A DNA stretch of 64,000 nucleotides, taken from Atlantibacter sp032075065. GTDB taxonomy: Bacteria > Pseudomonadota > Gammaproteobacteria > Enterobacterales > Enterobacteriaceae. This document shows, piece after piece, positions 53,667 through 61,316 of this stretch. Under the pieces are notes generated by a model that did not search any database, was not told where the DNA came from, and was given only the letters and a program-made list of their open reading frames with translations. The stretch covers positions 1 to 64,000 of the forward strand of contig NZ_DAMAZC010000001.1 of NCBI RefSeq assembly GCF_032075065.1, in the 5' to 3' direction. Position 1 is the first letter of the stretch. Each line of letters begins with the position of its first letter. A program made the translations under genes and the position numbers.

Positions 53667-54497
53667 TTATGAGATTTCTATCATATCTTGCATACGTGTA
53701 ACTTTTTTTAGTTGCACATCTGCGTTGCTTTCTTCTTCAAAGCATTTCGTTACCAGGCTTTCATAGAATGGCTTCCAGCTATAGCGCCATGTGCGGTCAG
53801 GCAGGCTGTCCAGTTCAGCAAGAATACCGCGGTATGCCACTGAGGATTTGGGCCTGCTGTAGCCCCTGCCCTCGCAGCGTTTGCACTCTTTATAAACCGG
53901 CACCCCTTGAAGCTCTGAATTCTTACGGTCGAGGGTTTTCCCCGTTCCGCCACACTGGCAGCGCTTACTCAGCTGGCCGGTACCATTGCACTTGCCACAC
54001 AGCTGGTGGTCCACGTCCTTTACCTGGCGGAATACTTCAAAATCAGAAGGAGACTGGCCCATATCTTTGGCGAATTGAGGCAGGCGCATTGTGTAATGGC
54101 TCTTGGTGATCACGCTAGTTTTAGTGATCAGGCCTTTACCATGACACTTCGGGCAATCGTAACTGTCTGCGGCTGATGAGGCGTAATCGTTAAACGCGAA
54201 TCGGGCGAGGATCCGCATGCATAGCGGAAACTTTTTGCCGGCTGCTTTGCGCACCGCCATTGGCGCGCGCAGTTTCGCGTATTCGCTCAGCCAGGATATG
54301 GCGGCATCTTTATCCTGTGGGCTGATCCCCGCTTTTCCCAGATACATGGCAAGCCCGATTCCAGCGTCTGCCTGAGTCATACCCAGCGCGGCCATCACAT
54401 CCGTTACCGTTAACTGTTCGCTCGCAGTAGCGCGAACACTATCTGAGATATGCATCCCTTTTGGGGCAAAAAATTTCAATACACTATCAAGGTTCAT
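53667..54497 (-). CDS. Late antiterminator Q (phage 82 Q family)
   Basis: A 276-residue antiterminator that loads onto RNA polymerase at the late promoter. It carries four DnaJ-like zinc pairs (CPKCHGKG, CGKCNGTG, CQCGGTG, CKRCEGRG, about residues 125-210), as in the 82 Q protein, and the C-terminal VTKCFEEE-x-QLKKVTRM segment is shared with it. ATG 54497 (MNLDSVLKFF) has GGAGA upstream; five more codons are open before it. Confidence 0.93.
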   Translation of the reverse strand: MNLDSVLKFFAPKGMHISDSVRATASEQLTVTDVMAALGMTQADAGIGLAMYLGKAGISPQDKDAAISWLSEYAKLRAPMAVRKAAGKKFPLCMRILARFAFNDYASSAADSYDCPKCHGKGLITKTSVITKSHYTMRLPQFAKDMGQSPSDFEVFRQVKDVDHQLCGKCNGTGQLSKRCQCGGTGKTLDRKNSELQGVPVYKECKRCEGRGYSRPKSSVAYRGILAELDSLPDRTWRYSWKPFYESLVTKCFEEESNADVQLKKVTRMQDMIEIS

Positions 54498-54514
54498 CGC
54501 GGTCTCCACTCCGT

Positions 54515-55504
54515 CTACGCCAGCGCGCCAATGGCAAGCGCACGGTCTAATGTCTTCAGCAGCAGCTCCGGCTGCGTGCCGTATTTGGCTTCAAATTCCC
54601 CTACATCCGCATGAAGTTCATCGTGGTGCGTTCTGCACAAAGGCAACACGAATAGATCATGGGCTTTGGTCCCCATTCCGCCCTGGCCATATCCGATCAG
54701 GTGGTGGGGATCGTCTGCTGTTTTGCCGCAGCACGCGCACGGCTGTGACTTCACCCAGCGGGTGTACTTCTCGCTCTGCCAGCGGCGGCGCTTCGGTCGC
54801 AACATGAACGACTCCGGAGTTTCCGGATCGACCTTCAGCGCCAGCACCTGTTTTACAGCTTCTTCTACCATGGTGGTGGCCGGTACCGACGGCATAATAT
54901 CCGCTTCACGGGTTACCGACTGGATAACCTGCGCCGGCATGCGCATCGCCTGGCGCGCGACTGACTCTGGGATCACGTGCGCCAGTTTGTTGAACGTCAG
55001 CCACCAGCACAGCTCCGGCAGGGTCACCGCGTGGGATTCGTCGAACCCGAGCCCGCGGCGAACCACCGACAATACCCAGGCTACCAGGTTTGCCCGCGCA
55101 ATGCCCGCCAGTTCGACGGTGAAATGGTCACGCACCTTGTTGTCGCAGGACCAGCACAGCCGCAGCGCGCCGGGGGCGTGGCGCATGGTGACCATTTCGT
55201 GGTGGTGATAGTTGGCATGCGGATACTGGCATCCAGCATCACGCAGCAGCCAGGCTTCCAGCCCTGAGAGACCGCCAGCGCGCTGTATCACTTCAGGATG
55301 TTCGAAAACAGGCACCATAACCGGGTCTTCTGCAAGTGGCTGGCGTGCCGCCGGGATTTCGCCAGTTGGCAGGTCAGCCAGGCGATCCGGTTCGTTCTCA
55401 AGCAGCATGCGCCCGCGATAGAAGTGCGGAAGCAGCTCGGGACCGGGCCGGAACGCCACCAGCCCGAATTCTTTGATGATCACAGGGTTTAACAGTGCTC
55501 TCAC
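54515..55504 (-). CDS. DUF968 family protein with C-terminal HNH-like motif
   Basis: A 329-residue DUF968 protein of the recombination region. The C-terminal part has CACCGKTADDPHHLIGYGQG followed by CRTHHDELH, an HNH-type metal site, so it may be a nuclease. It starts with GTG that overlaps the antirepressor-like gene stop. Usual neighbours (RusA, Q) are present. Confidence 0.87.
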   Translation of the reverse strand: MRALLNPVIIKEFGLVAFRPGPELLPHFYRGRMLLENEPDRLADLPTGEIPAARQPLAEDPVMVPVFEHPEVIQRAGGLSGLEAWLLRDAGCQYPHANYHHHEMVTMRHAPGALRLCWSCDNKVRDHFTVELAGIARANLVAWVLSVVRRGLGFDESHAVTLPELCWWLTFNKLAHVIPESVARQAMRMPAQVIQSVTREADIMPSVPATTMVEEAVKQVLALKVDPETPESFMLRPKRRRWQSEKYTRWVKSQPCACCGKTADDPHHLIGYGQGGMGTKAHDLFVLPLCRTHHDELHADVGEFEAKYGTQPELLLKTLDRALAIGALA

Positions 55505-56202
55505 GCTGCATTACCTTTGGCAATATGCTCCGCCCACAATCCGCCGATCCACTTCACCCCCTTCGCAGTAAATCGCGCCTGGCTGAATGCATGGTTGGAA
55601 GTGGTCGACGTTCCCGTTTTGACTTCAAATCGCCCGGAGGCGATATGCTGGTGACGCGGGGTCAGCGCCCCGCCCAGGCGATACATGATGTCGTTATCAA
55701 TCAGGAACAGGCGGAACTCTGGTTCTTTCGCCTTGAGCAGCTTCGCCACCTGGCGGAACGAAAGCGACCCGCTGGCGGTACAGTACCGATCTACAAACTC
55801 CACCTTCGGCGCAGCGGCGGCCAGCTCCAGTTTTAACTTTTCTTTTTGCTCTGCGAGATCGGCAGCAAGGCGCAATGCTTCCGGCAACGACTGGGGAACG
55901 CTCAGCTGTTGCCCGTTCTCCAGTTCAAGCCAGCGGTCAATAATGCGCTTACGCAGCACCACGTTGTAGCCAGAGACCAGCGTCAGGCATAAATCTTTTG
56001 GCAAGTGATACAGCGGATAGCTACGCCCGCGCTCGTCCCGGTAATCTCCCGAAAATTCGGGAGATTGAATATTGAGCTGCTGAAACATGTTGCGGATATC
56101 AGCCATCACATGGTCATGCCGCTTATCGCACAGCCCGGCAATTTCGAGGCTACTCATCGCCGGAAAGCCTGGATCGTTTTTAACGTTGGTTAACTGATTC
56201 AT
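55501..56202 (-). CDS. Rha/ANT-type phage antirepressor-like protein
   Basis: A 233-residue protein with an N-terminal Rha domain (MSSLEIAGLCDKRHDHVMAD and YLPKDL-VSGYNVVLRKRIIDRW type motifs, about 16-100) and a C-terminal KilAC/ANT DNA-binding domain (about 130-225). Rha proteins can block phage growth in certain hosts and ANT domains act as antirepressors. ATG 56202 follows GGAGA; four extra codons are open before it. Confidence 0.85.
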   Translation of the reverse strand: MNQLTNVKNDPGFPAMSSLEIAGLCDKRHDHVMADIRNMFQQLNIQSPEFSGDYRDERGRSYPLYHLPKDLCLTLVSGYNVVLRKRIIDRWLELENGQQLSVPQSLPEALRLAADLAEQKEKLKLELAAAAPKVEFVDRYCTASGSLSFRQVAKLLKAKEPEFRLFLIDNDIMYRLGGALTPRHQHIASGRFEVKTGTSTTSNHAFSQARFTAKGVKWIGGLWAEHIAKGNAA

Positions 56203-56217
56203 ACTGTTCTCCACTGT

Positions 56218-56604
56218 TCAGGCGGCTGCACCCGCCTGGTTGAATGTACTGATCGTGATTTCTACTTTGCCCTTCGGTACCACTGGCCCCCACTCCACCA
56301 GCATGCGTTTTACCTGGCTGTCGTCCTCCCAGACGCCCGCATGCGTCAGCGCGTCGAACAGCGCTTTGTTGTAGTTGTCCAGATCACGGCGGCGCTGATC
56401 CGGAGGGAAAAGAATTATTTCGACCGCCGCTGCCGTGGCTGACGGTTTCGGCAGGCGGCGCAACTGCTCGACAATCGCCGCGCAGGCTTCGCTCTGATAT
56501 TTACGCCCGGCAGCACTGACCAGGTGACGACCAGCCAGCGGGCCTTTATTCGGAGCGCGCCAGTAGGTGTTCACGCTGGGCGGGAATGGCAGGATCAGTT
56601 TCAT
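56218..56604 (-). CDS. rusA: RusA Holliday junction resolvase
   Basis: A 128-residue dimeric, metal-dependent resolvase. The acidic site motif RRDLDNYNKALFDAL (near residue 62) and later EDDSQV carry the catalytic Asp residues. The N-terminal PFPPSVNTYWR is typical. It overlaps the LexA-like gene by four bases. Confidence 0.94.
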   Translation of the reverse strand: MKLILPFPPSVNTYWRAPNKGPLAGRHLVSAAGRKYQSEACAAIVEQLRRLPKPSATAAAVEIILFPPDQRRRDLDNYNKALFDALTHAGVWEDDSQVKRMLVEWGPVVPKGKVEITISTFNQAGAAA

Positions 56605-56921
56605 AGCTCGACCCCGCGCATTTCGAGAAAGGCGATCGCGTTCTCTCGCGCCTGGTCGTCGCCATTAAGGAGCGCGCGGATCAGGGCGATTGCCTCATCC
56701 TCCACGCTCTGGCCGGTGATTGTGATGCCCCGGGAAACGCCCGGCGTAATGGTGATCGCGCCTTTACGCTGTAGCGCCCGAAGGTGGTCATTAGCCGCGT
56801 TCGGAGAACGGCAGCCCATCAGGCCTGACAATTCGTAAATCGTTGGCGGGAATTTGTGATCAGCGATGTAATCAGTAATCAGATCTAAAACTTCCTGTTG
56901 ACGCGCTGTCAGTTTCAGCAT
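56601..56921 (-). CDS. LexA DNA-binding-domain-like protein without peptidase domain
   Basis: A 106-residue protein. Residues 1-67 align with E. coli LexA 1-67 without a gap: LTARQQEV at 4-11, PPT at 25-27, and the recognition helix SPNAANDHLRAL at 39-50 against SPNAAEEHLKAL. Of the DNA-contacting side chains Ser39, Asn41 and Ala42 are kept and Glu44/Glu45 become Asn/Asp. The LexA peptidase/dimerisation domain is replaced by a 37-residue helical tail. It could bind SOS boxes without being cleavable. It overlaps both neighbours and is expressed with the early rightward genes. Confidence 0.85.
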   Translation of the reverse strand: MLKLTARQQEVLDLITDYIADHKFPPTIYELSGLMGCRSPNAANDHLRALQRKGAITITPGVSRGITITGQSVEDEAIALIRALLNGDDQARENAIAFLEMRGVEL

Positions 56922-58108
56922 GCTGATGCCTCCGCTTTTCGCGATTCCATCAGTATCCGAAAGCGGATCCGCAGGGAGCGAATATTGTGCCAGTGATGGC
57001 TGGGAATGGATTCCAGGGTCTCCGTAACATCCGCTGCGGTAAGACCATATTCGGCAATAACCTCTGATGCCAGTATCAACAGCCGGTCCTGCATGTCATT
57101 ACGGATGCCGTCATGTTCAAAGCTTTGCTGATCCAGCCAGGCGATAACATGTTGCTGATCGGCATTCTCTTTAATCAACGCCATTGCTTTGTCGACTGTT
57201 TCCGTCGGAACGACGATAAATTCAGGATGCGCTACTGAATCAGCTGCCCAGGTATGCGCGAAGCGGGATTCGGAGAACGTATATTCTTCTTTGTCGCCGA
57301 ACGCGGCGCATGCGCACGCCCAGAAGTTAAAGCCACTTTTATCAATAATGTCACTTTTGGTCAGCGGGATTTCTGGCTCATCAATAGGCTGCGCTGGCTC
57401 CTCAACCTGCATTGTGATCTCGGGAATACTTTCAGGATTATTTTGCGGTTCTCTTTGTGGTGCCAGCATCCCGACGAGCCGCTCAGCTTCACGGCGGATC
57501 TGCGCCAGGAATGCATCGCCGCGCGCTTCCAGATCCTTACGGCTGACATAACTCATCGCCGGGCCGCGCCAGCTCTTGTCGAATACAGCAACTGCACCAG
57601 CGAAGAACGCGCCGGTAGGCACCTGCTTTTCATCCTTCGGCACAAACCACGTCGGCAGATCGAAACCGATACGCCCACGGATAAACGCGATGTGATCTGC
57701 ATCCTCAGGCCACCACACCTCACTGGTTGCCGCCTTGATCAGGAAAACATAACGTCCGCCCTTCTCTCGCATCGCGCTGGCGTGCTGCATGATGTAACGC
57801 ATACCGGTGATGTACTGCTCTTCATGCTGGCTGGCGCGGCTATAGGGCGGATTGCCGAACGCGGCGCCGTTGAGTTCCTCCAGGCGCGCAGACCAGTCCT
57901 GCGTCAGCGCATTATCCTCAGCGGTGTAATACGCTTCGCATTTGCTGTTCTCACCATCGCTGAACAGGTCAAGCACCAGCGGGCCAAACATGGCATTGAT
58001 ACCCCAAAAGATGTTTTCAGGGGTGCGCCACTGGTCCCCTACTTCTTTCAACATATGGGCTTCCTGGCTGCGAAGTTCGGCAAGTTCGCGGCAGTATTTA
58101 TTTGGCAT
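56915..58108 (-). CDS. Phage N6-adenine DNA methyltransferase with C-terminal extension
   Basis: A 397-residue protein. The first 220 residues are a phage Dam-type methyltransferase (DNA_N-6-adenine family): WRTPENIFW at the start, LDLFSD as motif I, and the catalytic NPPY at 86-89. The remaining 175 residues are a helical extension of unknown role found in some enterobacterial phages. It may protect phage DNA from restriction or tune expression. Start ATG 58108 overlaps the upstream stop (TAATG). Confidence 0.9.
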   Translation of the reverse strand: MPNKYCRELAELRSQEAHMLKEVGDQWRTPENIFWGINAMFGPLVLDLFSDGENSKCEAYYTAEDNALTQDWSARLEELNGAAFGNPPYSRASQHEEQYITGMRYIMQHASAMREKGGRYVFLIKAATSEVWWPEDADHIAFIRGRIGFDLPTWFVPKDEKQVPTGAFFAGAVAVFDKSWRGPAMSYVSRKDLEARGDAFLAQIRREAERLVGMLAPQREPQNNPESIPEITMQVEEPAQPIDEPEIPLTKSDIIDKSGFNFWACACAAFGDKEEYTFSESRFAHTWAADSVAHPEFIVVPTETVDKAMALIKENADQQHVIAWLDQQSFEHDGIRNDMQDRLLILASEVIAEYGLTAADVTETLESIPSHHWHNIRSLRIRFRILMESRKAEASAC

Positions 58109-58551
58109 TATTCTTCCCCTACATAACGGCCAGCGAGATAACAGCGCCCTTCCGGGGCTTTGAAATTACCCGCATATCGAAGACAGGCGGCGCGGCGTGA
58201 GATGTAACGGCTCCGATCCGTATTGCTGATCGCCATATCAAACGCTGTAAGCCAGACAGTTGCAGCGCGGAAATAAAGCCCCTTCGCCTCCAGCTGCTGC
58301 GCGCGGTTTTCCAGCCCGGTCAGTATCCTGAGGCTTTCTTCTGAAAGGGATTCTGGCTCCACTTCCCCAATCGGGTAATACGCAAGGGCCGAGCCGCGCA
58401 GTTCGCGCGCCAGCCTACCCTCAGCAAAAAACCGGCTCAGGCAGCGATTTACGGTACTGACGTTCAGACCAGGTATGGCTTCGGCAACCTGACGGTATGT
58501 GCAGCCAGGGTTTTCGATTACGAACTGCAGGACTTCAGATGCGATGCTCAT
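58108..58551 (-). CDS. Winged-helix/PerC-like regulator fusion
   Basis: A 147-residue protein. Residues 1-55 form a predicted winged helix (PGCTYRQVAEAIPGLNVSTV). Residues about 83-125 match the PerC pattern: LEAKGLYFRAATVWL...RRAACLR. PerC/Pch proteins are horizontally acquired activators of virulence genes in enteric bacteria. Its place right after the replication gene is where lambdoid phages often carry a helicase loader. It overlaps both neighbours by 1-4 bases. Confidence 0.78.
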   Translation of the reverse strand: MSIASEVLQFVIENPGCTYRQVAEAIPGLNVSTVNRCLSRFFAEGRLARELRGSALAYYPIGEVEPESLSEESLRILTGLENRAQQLEAKGLYFRAATVWLTAFDMAISNTDRSRYISRRAACLRYAGNFKAPEGRCYLAGRYVGEE

Positions 58552-59498
58552 CCTCGAAATCCCTCTGGAATGGTGTATGTCACGTCCTGATGACTTGAAC
58601 GGAACACCGCTGAGTCAGGCAATTTGTTGCGCTGCCCCCATGTTTCGCGCGCCGGACGCCCTGCGGTTTCCCACTTGTTCGCCGACTGCAGGTAGCCAGG
58701 GAACTTGCTCGGCAGGAAGAGCGTTGACGGGCGCAGGTACTCGGCCATTTTCAGATCTGAGCCCCACTTCTCGACGCTGTAATCCACTACCAGCACCAGC
58801 TCTTCAGGCGTGAACCCGTCAGCCAGGCGGGCGCGGATGTTTTCCAGTGATGATTTGCAGACTTGGTACCGGGAACCGGTGGTCTTGTTCAGGTGAGATA
58901 AAACCTGTTTCGCCTGGTCAGTGATCACCACCGCAGGGTCGGGTTGCGCAGCAACCGGACAAGAGGGGTTAATGATCTGTTTGTGGTGATCTGAGTAATG
59001 ATCTGTATAGAGAATAGGTTCCGCGACTTCGCGGTTAGGGTCCCGCGCTTCTGCGTTTTCGGTTCCGTGATTCTGCGGAACAGGTTCCGCGACTTCGCGT
59101 TTCCCGTTCCGCGATTCTGCGGAAACCGGTGTTGGCGGGAATAAAACGTCAATTAACGCTTCGCCGTTGATGCGGTAATGCGTCTTTTTAGTGCCGTTTA
59201 CCTGCCGCTGGGCCTTCTGAACGACGTCAGGTAGCCAGCGGGTGCAAATTTTGTTTACCAGCCGCTGCACCTGGTCTTCACTTACACCACGGATTTCCGC
59301 CGCCAGCTCGCTATGTTCTTTGTAAAACCAGCCATCATTCAGATCGGATTTACCCGACCAGAACACCAGCTGGTTGAGGACAGCGCCCAGAGCGTGGGCT
59401 TGCTGATCTCCCGCAAAGAAATCGAGGTATGGCACCGGAATTGTGATGCAGTTTCGCTGACCTGAAAGCGACTGAACGATTTCAAATATCTGGCTCAT
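58548..59498 (-). CDS. O-like replication initiator with internal origin iterons
   Basis: A 316-residue replication protein. The N-terminal winged-helix part (1-115, LNQLVFWSGKSDLNDGW) is followed by a low-complexity linker (about 124-160) and a conserved phage C-terminal domain (about 205-275, VLSHLNKTTGSRY onward). The linker is encoded by five 22-bp iterons, so the gene contains its own origin, as lambda O does. It overlaps the next gene by four bases. Confidence 0.9.
   Translation of the reverse strand: MSQIFEIVQSLSGQRNCITIPVPYLDFFAGDQQAHALGAVLNQLVFWSGKSDLNDGWFYKEHSELAAEIRGVSEDQVQRLVNKICTRWLPDVVQKAQRQVNGTKKTHYRINGEALIDVLFPPTPVSAESRNGKREVAEPVPQNHGTENAEARDPNREVAEPILYTDHYSDHHKQIINPSCPVAAQPDPAVVITDQAKQVLSHLNKTTGSRYQVCKSSLENIRARLADGFTPEELVLVVDYSVEKWGSDLKMAEYLRPSTLFLPSKFPGYLQSANKWETAGRPARETWGQRNKLPDSAVFRSSHQDVTYTIPEGFRG
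59018..59127. repeat. Five 22-bp iterons, probable phage replication origin
   Basis: Units start at 59018, 59040, 59062, 59084 and 59106, each near GGTTCCGCGAYTYTGCGG. The period is exactly 22, not a multiple of three, so the repeats are kept as DNA and not as protein. The fifth unit has the perfect dyad TTCCGC-GATTCT-GCGGAA. The neighbouring stretch 58965-59017 is AT-richer and has three CAGATCA-type copies, a possible unwinding element. Confidence 0.85.
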
Positions 59499-59722
59499 GA
59501 TCGCCCTCTATTCCCCTGAACTTGCGCTTGAATGTTCGTGCATAGCTGCGCTACCGCCTCCTCACGCCAGTCCCCCACAGCCCACTCAGCAAACTCGTGG
59601 GTTACAACTTCACGATCGCCTGGTACATTGACTGCATAGCAAAACGGAACCGGCTCGCGGCCACCAGGCATAGGCAACGCAATGAGTTGCGAGCGGCGGT
59701 ACTGTGTTGTTAAACTGTTCAC
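59495..59722 (-). CDS. Small early protein, function unknown
   Basis: A 75-residue soluble protein beginning MNSLTTQYRRSQLIAL. It is joined to both neighbours by four-base overlaps (CII-like gene upstream, O-like gene downstream), so it is clearly translated with them. No domain recognised. Confidence 0.8.
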   Translation of the reverse strand: MNSLTTQYRRSQLIALPMPGGREPVPFCYAVNVPGDREVVTHEFAEWAVGDWREEAVAQLCTNIQAQVQGNRGRS

Positions 59723-60270
59723 GCGTTAGTTCTCCACTGATTACGACACGCCACGGCGCCCGGAGCTGCACACTCGCGGGCGTCACTCTTTTCTGACGTA
59801 CAGAAAACGCGGTACAGCAGCGTTAAATGCTCCTGCCACTTCGTCATAACCTGATAACTGTTCTCTTCGATTTGCTCCCGTTCTGCCTGGTCAATTACCC
59901 CGTCCTCGGTCGCTTTGCGGATGAACTGCGAGTGACGACCAATCCACTCAATGGATTCCATCAGGCGATCGTTAATGTCGGCATTATCAACTTCTTCGAT
60001 TTCCACCAGCGGCACATTCACGCTGTTCGACTGGCGTGAAACGGCGTCGGCGATATGCTTGGTACCGCTGGCCTGCTGAAGAACCATCGCCCAGCCCATC
60101 GGGAAGATCTGATCGCCGTCAGCACGCAGCCGGTTGAATAATGCGTTCTCGGTTACGCCAAGCCATTCAGCCGCTTCGGCATAACCGCCCGGCAGACACG
60201 AAATGGTTTTTTTGATGGCTGCCACCAGCCATGCGGGCTGTTTTTCGACTTGCCAGTGTTTCTGATCCAC
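59719..60270 (-). CDS. YmfL/CII-like early regulator
   Basis: A 183-residue YmfL-family protein, the CII-position regulator seen in e14 and Rac-like phages. A helix-turn-helix is visible near residues 25-50 (GGYAEAAEWLGVTENALFNR). It starts at GTG 60270 with AAGGGG upstream, second in the rightward operon after the Cro-like gene. It may activate repressor establishment, by analogy. Confidence 0.8.
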   Translation of the reverse strand: MDQKHWQVEKQPAWLVAAIKKTISCLPGGYAEAAEWLGVTENALFNRLRADGDQIFPMGWAMVLQQASGTKHIADAVSRQSNSVNVPLVEIEEVDNADINDRLMESIEWIGRHSQFIRKATEDGVIDQAEREQIEENSYQVMTKWQEHLTLLYRVFCTSEKSDARECAAPGAVACRNQWRTNA

Positions 60271-60314
60271 GGTTAACCCCTTCTTACTGTGGTGTTTTAA
60301 CTCTGCGTTTCTGC

Positions 60315-60515
60315 CTACTGTTTTGGATAAATGTCAGGACGCAAATCTGATTTGGTAATTGCGCCTGCAGTGATTTCCTCGAGTTTTTTTGCAAGGGAAA
60401 AACCGGCCTTTTTGTAGCCATTGAAAACCAGCCGCAGGTAACCCGGAGTAGACTTGACGTTATTTGCTAACTCAAACTGCTGCTCTTTTGATAAAGAGTC
60501 CCAATACTCTTTCAT
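60315..60515 (-). CDS. Cro-like repressor
   Basis: A 66-residue helix-turn-helix protein of the YdaS/Cro type (ANNVKSTPGYLRLVFNGYKK as the HTH region). It is the first gene under PR, divergent from the CI-like repressor. Its ribosome-binding site AGGAGG lies inside operator 60520-60536, so bound repressor may block translation-competent transcription right at the start. Confidence 0.85.
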   Translation of the reverse strand: MKEYWDSLSKEQQFELANNVKSTPGYLRLVFNGYKKAGFSLAKKLEEITAGAITKSDLRPDIYPKQ

Positions 60516-60519
60516 GATA

Positions 60520-60536
60520 TGTACCTCCTGTGTACA
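60520..60536. promoter_or_regulatory. Repressor operator OR (cro-proximal)
   Basis: TGTACCTCCTGTGTACA fits the 17-bp dyad TGTACC-N5-GGTACA with one arm mismatch. It overlaps the cro ribosome-binding site and the PR -10 end. Confidence 0.8.
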
Positions 60537-60563
60537 TATTACACGAATAATATGAACCTACAA
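60536..60563 (-). promoter_or_regulatory. Candidate early promoter PR
   Basis: On the minus strand TTGTAG (60563-60558) and TAATAT (60541-60536) are 16 bases apart, reading toward cro. The -35 lies in the middle operator, so the repressor should block it. Confidence 0.6.
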
Positions 60564-60569
60564 GGTACT
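60553..60569. promoter_or_regulatory. Repressor operator OR (middle)
   Basis: TGAACCTACAAGGTACT, an imperfect form of TGTACC-N5-GGTACA, directly abuts the next operator without a gap. Confidence 0.75.
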
Positions 60570-60586
60570 TGTACCAACAAGGTACA
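60570..60586. promoter_or_regulatory. Repressor operator OR (cI-proximal)
   Basis: TGTACCAACAAGGTACA, a perfect TGTACC-N5-GGTACA dyad, ends two bases before the repressor ATG and contains its AAGG ribosome-binding site. Confidence 0.85.
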
Positions 60587-60588
60587 CA

Positions 60589-61278
60589 ATGTTTAATTCT
60601 GGGATGAAAACGATTCAGGAAATACGGCGGTTGAACGCCAGAAAACTGCGAGATGGGGTCGGGGGTAATAGCTACTTCGCTACCATGATCGACAGAGAAC
60701 CAACCCAAACCAGTAGGTTTATGGGTGACGGCGCGTCTAAAAATATTGGCGATACGATGGCTCGCCATATTGAAAAGTGCTTTGATTTGCCGTTAGGCTG
60801 GTTGGATCAGGAGCATCAAACCACTAATGTTGCAAAAAATCCTGATGTATCAGACACTAATAGAAATATAACATTGGTTCCGGTTATTTCCTGGGTGCAG
60901 GCAGGAGCATGGACGGAAGCTGGCTTTGCTGAGGTGGACTTGAACAGTGTTGAAACTTATCCGTGCCCTGTGCCGTGCGGACCCATGACTTATATTTTGC
61001 GAGTGATAGGCGACTCTATGATTGATGAGTACCGCCCAGGCGATATGATTTTTGTTGACCCTGAAGTCCCAGCAAGCCATGGTGACGATGTCATAGCCCT
61101 TATGCACGATTCAGGCGAAACCACCTTCAAAAGACTGATTGAGGATGGTTGCAGTAAGTATCTGAAAGCATTGAATCAAAATTGGCCTGAGCCTTATATT
61201 AAAATTGACGGAAACTGTTCGATAATAGGAACGGTCATCTTCTCAGGTAAGCCTCGAAGGTACCTTCAGAAAAAATAA
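60589..61278 (+). CDS. CI-like S24-family prophage repressor
   Basis: A 229-residue repressor. The N-terminal HTH (about 1-70) is followed by a hinge and a LexA/S24 autoprotease. The Ala-Gly cleavage pair is in WVQAGAW (near 105), nucleophile Ser in GDSMID (near 143) and Lys in TTFKRL (near 181). All parts needed for RecA-stimulated self-cleavage are present, so the prophage should be induced by SOS. ATG 60589 has AAGG in the adjacent operator; MKTIQEIRR at 60604 is an alternative start. It is divergent from cro and has its own terminator. Confidence 0.93.
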   Translation: MFNSGMKTIQEIRRLNARKLRDGVGGNSYFATMIDREPTQTSRFMGDGASKNIGDTMARHIEKCFDLPLGWLDQEHQTTNVAKNPDVSDTNRNITLVPVISWVQAGAWTEAGFAEVDLNSVETYPCPVPCGPMTYILRVIGDSMIDEYRPGDMIFVDPEVPASHGDDVIALMHDSGETTFKRLIEDGCSKYLKALNQNWPEPYIKIDGNCSIIGTVIFSGKPRRYLQKK

Positions 61279-61289
61279 ATTTTACGATT

Positions 61290-61312
61290 AACCCGCACAA
61301 GCGGGTTTTTTT
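61290..61312 (+). terminator. Terminator after the repressor gene
   Basis: AACCCGC-ACAA-GCGGGTT followed by TTTTT separates the repressor transcript from PL. Confidence 0.9.
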
Positions 61313-61316
61313 ACGC

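Noticed and set aside
57254..58126. A 290-codon plus-strand open frame across the methyltransferase gene
   Set aside because: Antisense shadow; the minus-strand frame carries the NPPY motif and operon overlaps.
59018..59127. Tandem repeats considered as a CRISPR array
   Set aside because: The 22-bp units are contiguous with no spacers and lie inside a coding sequence; iterons explain them.
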